DNA of 64,000 nucleotides from Candidatus Viadribacter manganicus (GCF_001679665.1 NZ_CP013244.1:2426980-2490979); one strand, 5' to 3'. Counted from the first letter of the stretch, positions 26,313-35,787 are shown. Made by a program: numbers and translations. The notes: generated by a model not told the origin, from the sequence alone.

Positions 26313-27653
26313 CTATCGTTTGATCATCAAAAGCTCTTCGAGCATTTGGTCGGCGGTTGTAATGATCCGCGACGCTGCGGAGTAGGCGCGCTGCGTCGTG
26401 ATCAAGCTTGTGAACTCAGTCGCGAGATCGACGTTCGAAGCTTCAAGCGCACCCGAAACGATGCGGCCTGCGCCGCCGGCGTTCGATGAGTTGATGTTGT
26501 AGAGGCCAGACTCCAGCGTGGTTCGGAATGCGCCACCTTGGTCCGCCTTCAAGCCGTTCGGGTTGAGGAACGTCGCCAGCGGGATCTGGTAGAGCGCGCG
26601 CGCACGGCCGTTCGAGAACTGCGCCGTCAACATGCCGTCGCCTTCAAGCACGAGGCCGACGAGATCGCCTGGCGGCACGCCATCCGCCGTCACCGAGGTG
26701 ACGCCGAAGCTGTTGGCGAACTGGGTCATGCCGGTCGACAGATCGAGCGTCACGCCTTGCGCCGCAGCGCCCGTGGATGTTGCCCAGTTCACGGTGAACT
26801 GGCTGTCGATGTCTTGGGCGGTCGATGCGGTGCCATGTGGCTGCACGCTCGCGACCGTGCCGTCGGTGTTGAAGTTGACGATACCGGCCGCGAGCAGGCC
26901 GCCTGTGCCCGAGCCGCCCGTAATGTTCGAGTTCGGGCGCGCATAGGCTTCGACGCGCCACGTGTTCGGGCCTGTTTTCAGGAAGCCGAAGGCGACCGTG
27001 CGAGCCGCGCCCAAGCTGTCGTAGATTTCGAGCGAGCTTTCGAAGTGCGGCGTGATCGTGCCGGTGGCCATGTCGCCGACGTCGTAAACGCCCTGTGCGT
27101 TGGCGTAGTCTGCTTGCGCCGAATTGAGGTTGGCGTTGAGGCCAACGTTGGCCGTGGGTTCGGCAAGACCGCCGACGCCGGAAATGTTCACCGGCTCGAT
27201 CGCCGAGAGCGAAGTCGGAGAGGAGGTGACGCTGCCGTCGGCGGCGACCGGCCAGCCCTGCAAGAACAGGCCTTGCGCGTTGACCATGTAGCCGGCGGCG
27301 TCGATGGTGAACGAGCCAGCGCGCGTGAACAGCACCGAGCCGCCATTCGAGAGTTGCTGGTTGTTGGTCGATACGATGAAGAAGCCATCGCCGGAGATTG
27401 CGAGGTCGGTTGGTGAGCGCGATTGCTCGAGCGATCCTTGCAGCGAGATTTGCTGGCGCGTCAGCGGCAGCACGCCGCCGGCGTTATAAGTCGTGTTCGA
27501 GTTCTGTGCGTTGACCAGCGCCGAGAAATCGACGCCGCCGCGCTTGTAGCCAACGGTGTTCACGTTGGCAATGTTGTCGGAGATGACGGCGAGGGCGCTC
27601 GAGTTGGCGGTGAGGCCAGAAACGCCCGCACGCAAAGCGGTATAAATAGACAT
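26313..27653 (-). CDS. flgE: Flagellar hook protein FlgE
   Basis: The 446-residue hook subunit starts MSIYTALRAGVSGLTANSSA, with the N-terminal SDNIANVNTVGYKR motif of rod/hook proteins. A hook-type loop follows (SPTDLAISGDGFFIV). The C-terminus QRAYSAASRIITTADQMLEE is the helix that packs in the filament core. The ATG at 27653 is chosen by homology and GGGA upstream; the frame extends 93 bases further without similarity. It lies downstream of fliK and flgD with a 112-bp gap, probably in one transcription unit from the sigma-54 promoter at about 29.9 kb. Confidence 0.96.
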   Translation of the reverse strand: MSIYTALRAGVSGLTANSSALAVISDNIANVNTVGYKRGGVDFSALVNAQNSNTTYNAGGVLPLTRQQISLQGSLEQSRSPTDLAISGDGFFIVSTNNQQLSNGGSVLFTRAGSFTIDAAGYMVNAQGLFLQGWPVAADGSVTSSPTSLSAIEPVNISGVGGLAEPTANVGLNANLNSAQADYANAQGVYDVGDMATGTITPHFESSLEIYDSLGAARTVAFGFLKTGPNTWRVEAYARPNSNITGGSGTGGLLAAGIVNFNTDGTVASVQPHGTASTAQDIDSQFTVNWATSTGAAAQGVTLDLSTGMTQFANSFGVTSVTADGVPPGDLVGLVLEGDGMLTAQFSNGRARALYQIPLATFLNPNGLKADQGGAFRTTLESGLYNINSSNAGGAGRIVSGALEASNVDLATEFTSLITTQRAYSAASRIITTADQMLEELLMIKR

Positions 27654-27765
27654 AAGTCCCAGCTCCATCGCCGCGCGCGTCCCACCGGGCGCGGCAAAAA
27701 TATTGATACTGATGGAGCGCTTCTGCGCGTATCGCGGCGTTCGCATTCGGCGAACACCTTATGTG

Positions 27766-28437
27766 TCAGCCGTTGTTGAGCACCGATCGAATTGAAGCCA
27801 ATTCTCTTGTACCGGCAGGCGTGATGACGACGGGCGAGTCTCCGGTAAAATCGACGCCCATGATGGTTTCGCGCACAGAGACGGTCGGAGTAATCGCGGT
27901 TCCCGACGCATTTTGCGCGCTAATGACGATTTGATAGACGCCGTCGGCGGCCGTGCTGCCGTCCGTGCGGGCGCCGTCCCAAGCGAAGAGATGCTCGCCG
28001 CCGCCGCGCGCCGCGTTGTTGGTCTCGTAGACCGTGCGGCCCTGCATATCCTTGACCGAGATGGTCATCGAGGTTGCGGCTTCCGGCAGGCGATAGGCCC
28101 AATTGGCTTCGCCGCCGGCGAGATAGGTTTCGTCCGCCGAGATGATCGCATCCTTTCCGAGATAGGAAAGGGCGGCGCCGGCAGCAGCGGCGTTGTACTG
28201 ACCGGCTAAGCCTTCGAGTTGCTCGTTGGTGCGGATCTGCTGTTCAACTTGGCTGAACTGCACCAATTGCTGCGTGAATTGCGTTGAATCCATCGGCGCG
28301 AGCGGATCTTGATTCTGCAACTGGGCCGTGAGCAGCACGAGGAAGGTGTCGTAATTGTCTGAGAGACGCGTGCGTGAACTCGCAGAATCCGTCTGCGTTG
28401 TCGTGGCGCCAGCATTGATGCCTGAAAAATCGACCAT
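27766..28437 (-). CDS. flgD: Flagellar hook capping protein FlgD
   Basis: The 223-residue scaffold caps the growing hook. The N-terminal motif DTFLVLLTAQLQNQDPLAPM and DSTQFTQQLVQFSQVEQQ are diagnostic. The C-terminal half is the FlgD Ig/tudor-like part, with ISVKDMQGRTVYETN and HLFAWDGARTDGSTAADGVY. It is needed only during assembly and is not part of the finished hook. It starts ten bases after fliK ends, so the genes are co-transcribed. Confidence 0.96.
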   Translation of the reverse strand: MVDFSGINAGATTTQTDSASSRTRLSDNYDTFLVLLTAQLQNQDPLAPMDSTQFTQQLVQFSQVEQQIRTNEQLEGLAGQYNAAAAGAALSYLGKDAIISADETYLAGGEANWAYRLPEAATSMTISVKDMQGRTVYETNNAARGGGEHLFAWDGARTDGSTAADGVYQIVISAQNASGTAITPTVSVRETIMGVDFTGDSPVVITPAGTRELASIRSVLNNG

Positions 28438-28447
28438 TGCTTTGCCT

Positions 28448-29875
28448 CTAAACCATCACATCCACGCGCACGCCGCGCCACCGCTCGTATCCGATCGGTC
28501 GCGCGATAGGCGCTGGTTGCTGTTCGCTTGTTGCGGCGTTTTCGCCGCCAGGATTCCGTGAGCTTGGGTTCGCGTCTTGTGCGTCTCGCTCGCCTTGTGC
28601 GCCTTGGCGCAAGTCGAAGGAGAGGCCGGCGTCGCTGAGTTGCAGGCCGGCCGACTGCAATTGCTGCTCAAGCTCACGCGCATGGCGGGCAAGTTCGGTC
28701 AGCGCTTGAGGATTATCCGCGGTTACGATGGCGGTGACGCGATTGTCGCGCGTGACTTCCATGCGCACGTCGACGCGTCCAAGTTCGGCTGGATCGAGGC
28801 GCATCTCGAAATTGGTCGTGCCGCCGTTGAAGCGGCGGATGATTTCCCGGCCCACTTGGGCGGCCGCCGGCGCCGCGCGCTGCGCGCCCGTTTCAGCCGA
28901 AGCGTGCTGTACGTGTGTGCTTGCTTGCGACGCCGTCGTTGAGATCGCTGAATTTTCGGCGATCTGCGAAGTGTCCGGCGCGTTGGCGTTGGTTTGCGGG
29001 GCGGGCAGGGCGTCAATGCTGGCGTTGTTGGCGTTCGATGCTTTCGGCGCTTGTGCTTGCGCCTTTGCGTGAGCGACCGGTGCTTCTGTCTTGGCGTCCC
29101 GTGCATCCGGTGTGGCTTTAGCGTCGATTGTCTGCGCTACATCCTTGGTCGTGCGCGCGGCTGGCGGTGACGCAACTTGAGGGGCGGGGTTGATGGTTGC
29201 TGCGATTGCTTGCTGAACCGCTTGTGGCAAGTCGGTTGTTGCAGCCTGCTGAGGATTTTCCTGCTGCTGCTGCTGCGCAGTTGGATCTGCGTTTGTCTGT
29301 GCGGGCTGCTGCGTTTGCGGCGCCGTTTCGGGCTGCGCGGCTTTCGACGTCGCGTCCTTCACGTCCGGCGTTGCCGCCTTGTTCGAGGCGTTCGCATCGA
29401 CGGGTTCGCCGGCAGCACCAGTATCGGTGGGCGCTTTCGCCGAGGCGTCGGGAAGCGTTGGGGCTGGAGTGGTTGGTGGTGCGGCGAGTTGCGCATCGAG
29501 CGGCGCGATAGGCGCGTCATCTTGCGGCTGCGCTTGCTGCGGCGCCGGCTCTGCGGCGGCGAGTTGCACGATGATGGGCGCTGCAACGGGCGGCGCGGTA
29601 GGCGGCAGCGGACCACCGAGAAGCGCGGTGTCTGGATCGATGTTCTCTTCGGTGGCTTCGCTGTCTTCGCTGCGTGGCGCGCGTGCTTCGACCGGCGCTG
29701 CGTTGTCATTGCGCGCTTCGTTTTGCGTCGCGGCGGGACGCTCACGCGGCTCGCTCGCTTCGTCGAGGTGATCATTGAACGAGCGGTCGTTGGCATCGGG
29801 CGCAGATGTGGCCTGCGCCGGCCGGCTTGGCGGCGGCGGGAAGGCGTCACGTACTGGCTCCGGCGCGAAATCCAT
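28448..29875 (-). CDS. fliK: Flagellar hook-length control protein FliK
   Basis: The 475-residue molecular ruler of the hook. The N-terminal ~360 residues are a low-complexity Ala/Pro/Gln/Thr-rich region, as usual. The C-terminal Flg_hook domain contains FEMRLDPAELGRVDVRMEV and DNPQALTELARHARELEQQL, which match the substrate-specificity-switch domain. I choose the ATG at 29875, directly preceded by GGGGGACCT; a start 30 bases upstream has no ribosome site. First gene of the hook operon, about 38 bases downstream of the predicted sigma-54 transcription start. Confidence 0.9.
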   Translation of the reverse strand: MDFAPEPVRDAFPPPPSRPAQATSAPDANDRSFNDHLDEASEPRERPAATQNEARNDNAAPVEARAPRSEDSEATEENIDPDTALLGGPLPPTAPPVAAPIIVQLAAAEPAPQQAQPQDDAPIAPLDAQLAAPPTTPAPTLPDASAKAPTDTGAAGEPVDANASNKAATPDVKDATSKAAQPETAPQTQQPAQTNADPTAQQQQQENPQQAATTDLPQAVQQAIAATINPAPQVASPPAARTTKDVAQTIDAKATPDARDAKTEAPVAHAKAQAQAPKASNANNASIDALPAPQTNANAPDTSQIAENSAISTTASQASTHVQHASAETGAQRAAPAAAQVGREIIRRFNGGTTNFEMRLDPAELGRVDVRMEVTRDNRVTAIVTADNPQALTELARHARELEQQLQSAGLQLSDAGLSFDLRQGAQGERDAQDANPSSRNPGGENAATSEQQPAPIARPIGYERWRGVRVDVMV

Positions 29876-29924
29876 AGGTCCCCCGAACTGAACGCCTTGA
29901 GTCACGTCCAGCCAGCACCCCTGA

Positions 29925-29939
29925 GCAAGCTCCGGGCCA
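29925..29939 (-). promoter_or_regulatory. Sigma-54 promoter for fliK-flgD-flgE
   Basis: On the minus strand TGGCCCGGAGCTTGC has GG and GC exactly ten bases apart and one mismatch to TGGCACG-N4-TTGC. The predicted start near 29913 leaves a 38-base leader before fliK. Confidence 0.75.
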
Positions 29940-29944
29940 CGTCG

Positions 29945-30049
29945 CTAACCATAATAAAATTCAATTAAATCCGTGATTTACATGGAGACGCTGATCTTGT
30001 GGTGTGGACTTTGCGGCAATTTCCGCCGGTCCGCTGGGCAGCTTCTGCC
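29945..30049. promoter_or_regulatory. Shared enhancer/IHF-like region between divergent sigma-54 promoters
   Basis: An AT-rich stretch (29945-29990, containing AATAAAATTCAATTAAATCC) stands out in this GC-rich DNA and resembles an IHF-bending site. Next to it are inverted repeats GCGG-CAATTT-CCGC (30013-30026) and GGCAG-CTT-CTGCC (30037-30049), candidate FlbD-binding (ftr-like) enhancers at typical distances from both promoters. Confidence 0.4.
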
Positions 30050-30062
30050 GGGCGATTAACCA

Positions 30063-30077
30063 TGGCCCCAAGCTTGC
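30063..30077 (+). promoter_or_regulatory. Sigma-54 promoter for the flgK operon
   Basis: TGGCCCCAAGCTTGC again has GG-N10-GC and the TTGC -12 element. The predicted start near 30089 leaves a leader of about 157 bases before flgK, containing a small open frame and a GC hairpin. Confidence 0.72.
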
Positions 30078-30141
30078 GTGGTGAACCGCTGATGCTTTGC
30101 GTTCGGGCCCTCCGGCCATGCCCGTGGAGCGGGGAGAAAGC

Positions 30142-30258
30142 GTGTTGTTTCAAGCGCTTATCAGTGATCTTGCGGCGCTCTACGCGCGTGCGCACGCCCG
30201 GCAGATTTCGCCGGGCGCCGGGCGCTTTTTGCCGGGGGCCCGCTCATGGTCGGTCTAA
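30142..30258 (+). CDS. Possible leader peptide/small ORF overlapping the flgK start
   Basis: A 38-codon frame starts with GTG at 30142 (MLFQALISDLAALYARAHAR...) and has a near-ideal ribosome site GGGGAG seven bases upstream. It ends at TAA 30256-30258, thirteen bases inside flgK in another frame. It lies entirely in the transcribed leader predicted from the sigma-54 promoter. I recognise no family. It could be a regulatory leader peptide that couples translation to flgK, or a coincidence. Confidence 0.4.
   Translation: MLFQALISDLAALYARAHARQISPGAGRFLPGARSWSV
30196..30230 (+). terminator. Attenuator-like hairpin in the flgK leader
   Basis: GCCCGGC (30196-30202), loop AGATTTC, GCCGGGC (30210-30216): a perfect 7-bp stem. 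TTTTT follows at 30226-30230, after a further GC-rich stretch. It lies inside the small leader frame and upstream of flgK. Confidence 0.35.
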
Positions 30259-32405
30259 CCAGCGTCCTGCTCTCGGGGCTTTCAGGTTTGCGCGCGGCGC
30301 AGACCGGCGTCGCGACGGTTTCGCAAAACATCGCCAACGCCAACACGCCTGGCTACGTACGCACCGAGATGATCCTCGCGCCGCGCACCCAGATTGGCGC
30401 GGGCGCGGGCGTTGAGATCACCGGCATCAAACGCGCGGCCGATCGCTTCCTCGCGACGGCGAGTTACATTGCAGCATCTGCCGCGAGTTCCGCTTCGGCG
30501 CGCTCTGATCTTTTGTCTCGTGCGCAGCAAAGTTTCGGCGATCCATCGGACGCATCGTCGGTGTTTGGCGCCGTTGATGAGTTCTGGTCGGCGCTGACCG
30601 CGTTGGGTGTTGATCCATCGTCCAGCTTGCGCCGTTCCGATGTCGTGAGTGCTTTGCAGGCAACGTATGACGAGATTCATCGCATTGGTGGATCGTTGCA
30701 AGATTTGATCAGCGAAGCGGACCAGCGCATCGGCGATGCGGTGTCAGAAGCGCAGGGGCTGATCGATCGTATTGCGCAGCTCAACAGCGAAATTCGCTTG
30801 AACCAGCGCGTGGGCGCCGATTCAAGTTCGGCCGAGAACGCGCAATCAGCGCTAATCGATCAACTTTCGGCGCTGATGGATGTGCGCACGACACCGCAAG
30901 CCGATGGCGGCGTGCATGTGCGCACCGGTGGCGGCGCGCTGCTTGTCGGTGTCGACGCGGCGCGGTTGAGCTACACGCCGGATTCGTCGCCTTATGCGAC
31001 GCATGGCGTCATTTCGCTCAACGCAGATGTAGGTTCGCAGACAAACATTGAATCGTTCCTGACTGGCGGCAGTATCAAAGGCCTCCTGCAAGCGCGCGAT
31101 GTCGATCTACCAGGCATGGCGGAGGCGCTGGGCGGATATGCGGGCGTGCTCGCGGACGCCATGAACGCGGTTCACAACGAAAACACGTCCTCACCGGCGG
31201 TGTCTTCGATGACTGGGCGCCAGACCGGCTTGTTGAGCACTGACGCGCTCAACTTCACCGGCGTTTCAACAATCGCACTGACGGACGCCACCGGCGTTCT
31301 GCGTGATCGCCTGACCATCGATTTCGACGCGATGACGATCACTTCGGAATCGCCGACGAACTCGATCTCGTTTGCGGGTGGCGGCACGATTGGTGATTTC
31401 ATCGATGCGTTGAACACAGCGCTGGCTGCGGAAACGCCTTCCGGTACGGCGTCCTTCACCGATGGCGTGCTTTCGCTGAACGTCAACGGCAATGGCGGCA
31501 TCGTCATCCAGCAGGACGCCGCCGATCCGGCGCTACGGGCCGGACGCGGCTTCTCGCACTTCTTTGGTCTGAACGATCTTATATCGCGGCCGACTCCGCT
31601 TTTCTTTGAAAGTGGGGTCAGCGGAACGGACGTGCATGGCTTCGCCGATAATGGCGTCATTCAATATCAAATCCGCGATAGCCAGGGCCGCTTTATCGCC
31701 GATCGCAGTATTACGATCAGCGGCGCGCTCTCTGCGCCGGGCGCGACTTGGAACGATGTCCTCAGCGCACTGAATGCAACGGGCACGGGGCTCGGCGAGT
31801 ACGGTGCATTCTCTCTGAACAGTAGCACGGGACAGATCACGTTCGCCGCCAATCCAGCGTTTAAGGTCGAACTCGTGACCGACACGACGCAGCGGGGCAA
31901 CACCGGCGTTTCGCTCTCGGCGTTAAACGGCCTCAGCGCCTCGGCGACGGCGGGGCGCGCGACGGAGATCGATGTCAATTCGCGTGTCGCTGCGAACGCA
32001 ACGCGGCTTGCTGTGGCGCGCCCAAACATTACGGTCGCGATCGGTTCGAAGATCATCGAAGCTGGCGACAATCGCGGCGCCAACGCGCTTGCGGCCGCTC
32101 GCGACGCCACGCGAAATTTCTCCACCGCCGGCGTGCTCACCGCGCAAACCGGCACGCTCGCAACCTACGCATCGCGGCTTGGGGGTGAGGCGGGACGGCT
32201 TGCGAGCGACGCTGAGCGCCAAGCTGCAGGCGCCGCCGCTGTTGCGACCGCCGCCGCCGATCGGCGCGGCGAAATGGAATCCGTCAGCATCGACGATGAG
32301 TTGATGAAGATGACGACCTATCAAAACGCTTACGCCGCCGCCGCGCGCGTGATCCAGGCCGCAACCGAAATGCTCGATACGCTGATGACTATCGGCTACC
32401 GCTAA
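30246..32405 (+). CDS. flgK: Flagellar hook-filament junction protein FlgK
   Basis: The 719-residue hook-associated protein 1 joins hook and filament. The N-terminus has VLLSGLSGLRAAQTGVATVS and NIANANTPGYVRTE, the rod/hook family motif. The FlgK central domains follow, and the C-terminal helix has SIDDELMKMTTYQNAYAAAA and TLMTIGYR. It is longer than the common 450-650 residues because of extra variable surface domains. The ATG at 30246 has GGGGG upstream. The small frame that overlaps the start may couple translation. It is followed by flgL after 11 bases. Confidence 0.95.
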   Translation: MVGLTSVLLSGLSGLRAAQTGVATVSQNIANANTPGYVRTEMILAPRTQIGAGAGVEITGIKRAADRFLATASYIAASAASSASARSDLLSRAQQSFGDPSDASSVFGAVDEFWSALTALGVDPSSSLRRSDVVSALQATYDEIHRIGGSLQDLISEADQRIGDAVSEAQGLIDRIAQLNSEIRLNQRVGADSSSAENAQSALIDQLSALMDVRTTPQADGGVHVRTGGGALLVGVDAARLSYTPDSSPYATHGVISLNADVGSQTNIESFLTGGSIKGLLQARDVDLPGMAEALGGYAGVLADAMNAVHNENTSSPAVSSMTGRQTGLLSTDALNFTGVSTIALTDATGVLRDRLTIDFDAMTITSESPTNSISFAGGGTIGDFIDALNTALAAETPSGTASFTDGVLSLNVNGNGGIVIQQDAADPALRAGRGFSHFFGLNDLISRPTPLFFESGVSGTDVHGFADNGVIQYQIRDSQGRFIADRSITISGALSAPGATWNDVLSALNATGTGLGEYGAFSLNSSTGQITFAANPAFKVELVTDTTQRGNTGVSLSALNGLSASATAGRATEIDVNSRVAANATRLAVARPNITVAIGSKIIEAGDNRGANALAAARDATRNFSTAGVLTAQTGTLATYASRLGGEAGRLASDAERQAAGAAAVATAAADRRGEMESVSIDDELMKMTTYQNAYAAAARVIQAATEMLDTLMTIGYR

Positions 32406-32416
32406 GAGTGAACTAG

Positions 32417-33343
32417 ATGTCCGGAACACCGATCAATGCCCGCTTCTTCATGCGCGCCCAGGGCGACGTCCGGCGCATCACAGGAGAACTCGGCAATTTG
32501 CAGGCGCAGATTGCTTCGGGCGCAAAGGCAAACACGCTGCAGGGCTTTGGTAGCGCTTCAAGCCGCATACTCAGCGCTTCCAGCATGCGCTCGAACACGG
32601 ATGCGCGCGCCTCGGTGCTGACGCAGCTCGACTCGCGGTTCGGCATTCAATCGGCTGCCCTCGGGCAAATTTCTGACGCCACTCAGTCATTGGCGCTGAC
32701 AATTCGCGAGGCGATCAGCGCCAATGACGGGCGCGGCATCGGCACCGAGCTGGAGCTGGCCTTCAATAGCATCGTTACGGCGTTGAACGAGACGTGGAAC
32801 GGCCAACCAATGTTCGCGGGCGAGCGACTGGATGGTTCGCCGGTGAAGATCACCACGCTCGATGAGCTGGCGACCACAGTGCAGCCGGAAGATCTCTTCA
32901 ATGAAGGGGAGCGCCATCAGATCATCGATCTGGGCGATGGTTCACCGATCAAGCTGGCGTCGAAGGCTTCGGAACTCTCGACGGACCTGTTCAACACGCT
33001 CCGTCAGATCAAATACATTCTCGATGGGGCCGGTGGCACACTCGGCTCGCCGATGACGGGCTCATACACTGACGTGCTGACCAACGTCGCCGCTGATCTC
33101 GATTTTCACGCCAAGAGTTTCGTAAACGAGGAAGGCCGCACCGGCCAGCTGCAGAAGCGCTTCGATGAAAATCGCACGCGCCTGGAAGCGCAATCAGACC
33201 TGCTGACGAAGGAGATCGGCGATCAGACCGATGCGGATCTCGCAGAGGTGTCGATCAGGCTCAATACGCTGCTCGCCCAATATGAGGCATCGGCTAAAAC
33301 TTTTGCTGAACTCTCCCAATTGAGCTTGCTGAAGTACATCTAA
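32417..33343 (+). CDS. flgL: Flagellar hook-associated protein FlgL
   Basis: The 308-residue hook-associated protein 3 is flagellin-like. The N-terminal helix FFMRAQGDVRRITGELGNLQAQIASG and the C-terminal SIRLNTLLAQYEASAKTFAE-type helix with the LSLLKYI end are typical; the middle is variable. It is the second gene of the flgK-flgL unit. The gap of 82 bases to mnmA, with no visible terminator, leaves possible read-through. Confidence 0.93.
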   Translation: MSGTPINARFFMRAQGDVRRITGELGNLQAQIASGAKANTLQGFGSASSRILSASSMRSNTDARASVLTQLDSRFGIQSAALGQISDATQSLALTIREAISANDGRGIGTELELAFNSIVTALNETWNGQPMFAGERLDGSPVKITTLDELATTVQPEDLFNEGERHQIIDLGDGSPIKLASKASELSTDLFNTLRQIKYILDGAGGTLGSPMTGSYTDVLTNVAADLDFHAKSFVNEEGRTGQLQKRFDENRTRLEAQSDLLTKEIGDQTDADLAEVSIRLNTLLAQYEASAKTFAELSQLSLLKYI

Positions 33344-33425
33344 CGCCCTTGCGTCCCACGAGCTCGCACGTCATATCCCCAGCTTGAATTTCGTTCCGGA
33401 CCTTGAATCCGGGAGGGGATAGAAG

Positions 33426-34574
33426 ATGACAATGCTCGACGCGCCACCGGCACGCACTCTCAATTCATTGGGCTTTGCAAAGCCGCCGCGCGAGACGCGC
33501 GTGGTCGCCGCCATGTCCGGCGGCGTGGATTCCTCTGTCGTCGCCGCGATGTTGAAGCGCGAAGGCTATGACGTCGTTGGCGTCACGTTGCAGCTTTATG
33601 ATCACGGCGCGGCAGTGAACAAGCCGGGCGCCTGCTGCGCCGGGCAAGACATTCACGATGCGCGCCGTGTCGCCGACGCCATGGGCTTTCCGCACTATGT
33701 GCTGGACTACGAAAGCCGCTTTCGTAGTGCGGTGATGGAAGATTTTGCGGACACATATCTCGCCGGCGCGACGCCCATTCCTTGCGTTCGCTGCAATCAA
33801 ACCGTGAAGTTCAAAGATCTGAAGCGTGTTGCAGAAGATCTAAGCGCCGATTGCCTAGTGACCGGTCACTATGTGCAGCGCCTCGAAGGCGATGGCGGGC
33901 CTGAGCTTCATCGCGCTGCGGACGCATCGCGAGATCAAACTTATTTTCTATTCGCGACGACGCACGAGCAATTGAGCTATCTGCGATTCCCGCTGGGCGG
34001 CATGCCAAAGAGCCGCGTGCGCGATCTGGCGGATGAACTTGGTCTTCGCGTCGCCGCCAAGCCCGATAGCCAAGACATCTGTTTCGTGCCGAATGGCAAG
34101 TATCAAGACGTCGTGGAAAAGCTTCGGCCGGGCGCGATCGAACCGGGCGAGGTGGTTCACGTCGATGGCCGTGTGATGGGTGCCCATAATGGCGTCATCA
34201 ACTTTACCGTGGGCCAACGGCGTGGCTTGGGCATTGCTACCGGCGAGCCGCTCTTTGTGGTGAAGCTCGATGCGCCGAATAAGCGCGTGATCGTCGGGCC
34301 GCGCGAGGCGCTCGGCGTATCACGCATTGCGCTCAAGGAAGTGAACTGGATCGGTGAACAGGTTGCGTCCGAGGATGATCTCAACGGGCGTGAAATCCTT
34401 GTTCGCGTGCGATCAACGCGTGAACCGGTTCCCGCGAAGCTTGCCATCGATGCGGGCTGGTCGGTCTTGCTTGACGTGCCGGAAGAAGGCGTAGCTCCGG
34501 GGCAAGCTGCCGTGTTCTACGACCCGCGGACCACGCGAGTGCTCGGCGGTGGCTGGATCATGGCGACCCAATGA
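33426..34574 (+). CDS. mnmA: tRNA-specific 2-thiouridylase MnmA
   Basis: Adds sulfur to U34 of tRNAs for Lys, Glu and Gln, using ATP and a persulfide. The 382-residue product has the PP-loop SGGVDSS at residues 31-37. The catalytic Cys pair is Cys123 (in [11 protein letters not shown]) and Cys219 (in DSQDICFVP), with the GHY motif and [14 protein letters not shown] in the middle domain. The ~20-residue N-terminal extension before the core is slightly longer than in E. coli. ATG at 33426 follows GGGAGGGGATAG. It overlaps the next gene by 4 bases. Confidence 0.97.
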   Translation: MTMLDAPPARTLNSLGFAKPPRETRVVAAMSGGVDSSVVAAMLKREGYDVVGVTLQLYDHGAAVNKPGACCAGQDIHDARRVADAMGFPHYVLDYESRFRSAVMEDFADTYLAGATPIPCVRCNQTVKFKDLKRVAEDLSADCLVTGHYVQRLEGDGGPELHRAADASRDQTYFLFATTHEQLSYLRFPLGGMPKSRVRDLADELGLRVAAKPDSQDICFVPNGKYQDVVEKLRPGAIEPGEVVHVDGRVMGAHNGVINFTVGQRRGLGIATGEPLFVVKLDAPNKRVIVGPREALGVSRIALKEVNWIGEQVASEDDLNGREILVRVRSTREPVPAKLAIDAGWSVLLDVPEEGVAPGQAAVFYDPRTTRVLGGGWIMATQ

Positions 34575-35329
34575 GTCTCGACGAACAGGCCCGCGCACTG
34601 CTCAACGAAGTGATGATGCCGAAGCGCCGGGCGCGTCAGCGTATTGCTGAGCCGCTGCGCGATGCACGGCAGATCGAGATCGAGACGCCCTTAGGCAAGA
34701 TTGCTGCTTGGCGCCTTGGCGAGGGACCTGCGGTGCTGCTGGTGCATGGTTGGCAAGACGACAACTCGCTCTGGAGCCCGCTCATTCAGTCGCTTGCCGA
34801 TATTGGCGTGGCGAGTGTGGCGTTCGATTTGCCGGGGCATGGTTTTTCCAGCGGCGAGGTATGTCCGCCCGTGGGCGCCGCCGCGGTGCTGCAGGCTGTA
34901 GCGCGCGAGCTCGGCCCGATAGACGCAGTTGTGACCCACTCATTTGGCGGGCCGGTGACGGGCTTTGCATTGATGAACGGATTTAGTGCACGCCGTATCG
35001 TGCTGATCGCCGCGCCCCGCGGTCGTAACAAGAGATGGTTCGATTTCGCGGAGGAACGCGGCATCTCCGCGGATGTCGTGCATCGTGCGCGTGAGCTCTA
35101 CGCCATTGACGCTGGCCTTCACGCCGACTTTGATCTTGCGGCAGTCGCGCCCGCGACCGAGACGCTCATTTTGCACTCGATGGATGACGACGCTGTTGAA
35201 TGGGAAAATGGCCAAGCCATTGCAGACGGCTGGCCGAGCGCGGAATTGGTTCTCTGTGATGGATTGGGCCACCGCATGATCGCTCAGGATCGCGGCGTCA
35301 TTGAGCGCGTGGTGCAATTCGTCGCTTAG
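34571..35329 (+). CDS. Alpha/beta-hydrolase fold protein
   Basis: The 252-residue serine hydrolase has oxyanion-hole motif [21 protein letters not shown], and nucleophile Ser124 in [10 protein letters not shown] (the first Gly of GxSxG is replaced by Thr). Acid candidates lie in [14 protein letters not shown], and the catalytic His is in GLGHRMI. Substrate unknown. It is translationally coupled to mnmA (ATGA overlap), although a link to tRNA thiolation is not implied. Its stop overlaps the convergent MarR gene by 4 bases. Confidence 0.85.
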   Translation: MSLDEQARALLNEVMMPKRRARQRIAEPLRDARQIEIETPLGKIAAWRLGEGPAVLLVHGWQDDNSLWSPLIQSLADIGVASVAFDLPGHGFSSGEVCPPVGAAAVLQAVARELGPIDAVVTHSFGGPVTGFALMNGFSARRIVLIAAPRGRNKRWFDFAEERGISADVVHRARELYAIDAGLHADFDLAAVAPATETLILHSMDDDAVEWENGQAIADGWPSAELVLCDGLGHRMIAQDRGVIERVVQFVA

Positions 35330-35787
35330 ACTGCGAGTTTCTCGGTTGCGTGGAGCACGCGCTCGACATCGCGCGGCGAGACGACCTTGCTCGCCTCGGC
35401 TTGAGCCTGCTTCCATCCGGAATAGGCGGACTTGAGGCGCGCGCGGCCCTCGCGCGTTAGCCGCAGACGTCTGATGCGGCCGTTGTCGGGATCGGTAAAC
35501 ATCTCGATCCAACCTGCATCTTCCATCGGCCGAAGCGTTCGCGTCAGTGTGGATGGCGACAGTTCACGCTTTTCCGCCAGTCGCGACATTGTGAGATCGG
35601 GTTCTTCGCTGATGCCGGCGAGCAGGCCGAACTGCGACATGCTCACGCCGCTGGCGGCCAGGCGCGCCTCGTAGTGCGACAAAAGTCGCTTTGAGGCTAA
35701 GCGCAGCCGCAAATAGAGGCAGGGAGGCGCCTGCTTTGCCGGGATGAGAGGCGAAGGCGTCTCGGATTTTGGCTGACGTTTCGGCAT
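35326..35787 (-). CDS. MarR family transcriptional regulator
   Basis: The 153-residue winged-helix repressor has a MarR-type dimerisation helix, then SQFGLLAGISEEPDLTMSRL and ELSPSTLTRTLRPMEDAGWI as the recognition helix, and a wing with DPDNGRIRRLRLTREGRARL. It is divergent from the thioesterase-thiolase-DUF2332 operon, and a palindrome TTGTA-GA-TACAA lies between the two starts. It most likely represses that operon and itself, with an aromatic or acyl ligand as inducer (inference). Confidence 0.9.
   Translation of the reverse strand: MPKRQPKSETPSPLIPAKQAPPCLYLRLRLASKRLLSHYEARLAASGVSMSQFGLLAGISEEPDLTMSRLAEKRELSPSTLTRTLRPMEDAGWIEMFTDPDNGRIRRLRLTREGRARLKSAYSGWKQAQAEASKVVSPRDVERVLHATEKLAV

Noticed and set aside
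29774..29787. A 14-base exact match to the core of regulon palindrome C (ACCGCTCGTTCAAT on the minus strand)
   Set aside because: It lies inside the fliK coding sequence (codons for Asp-Arg-Ser-Phe-Asn-Asp), lacks the palindromic partner and is not near a promoter. It is a caution that the motif can occur by chance.
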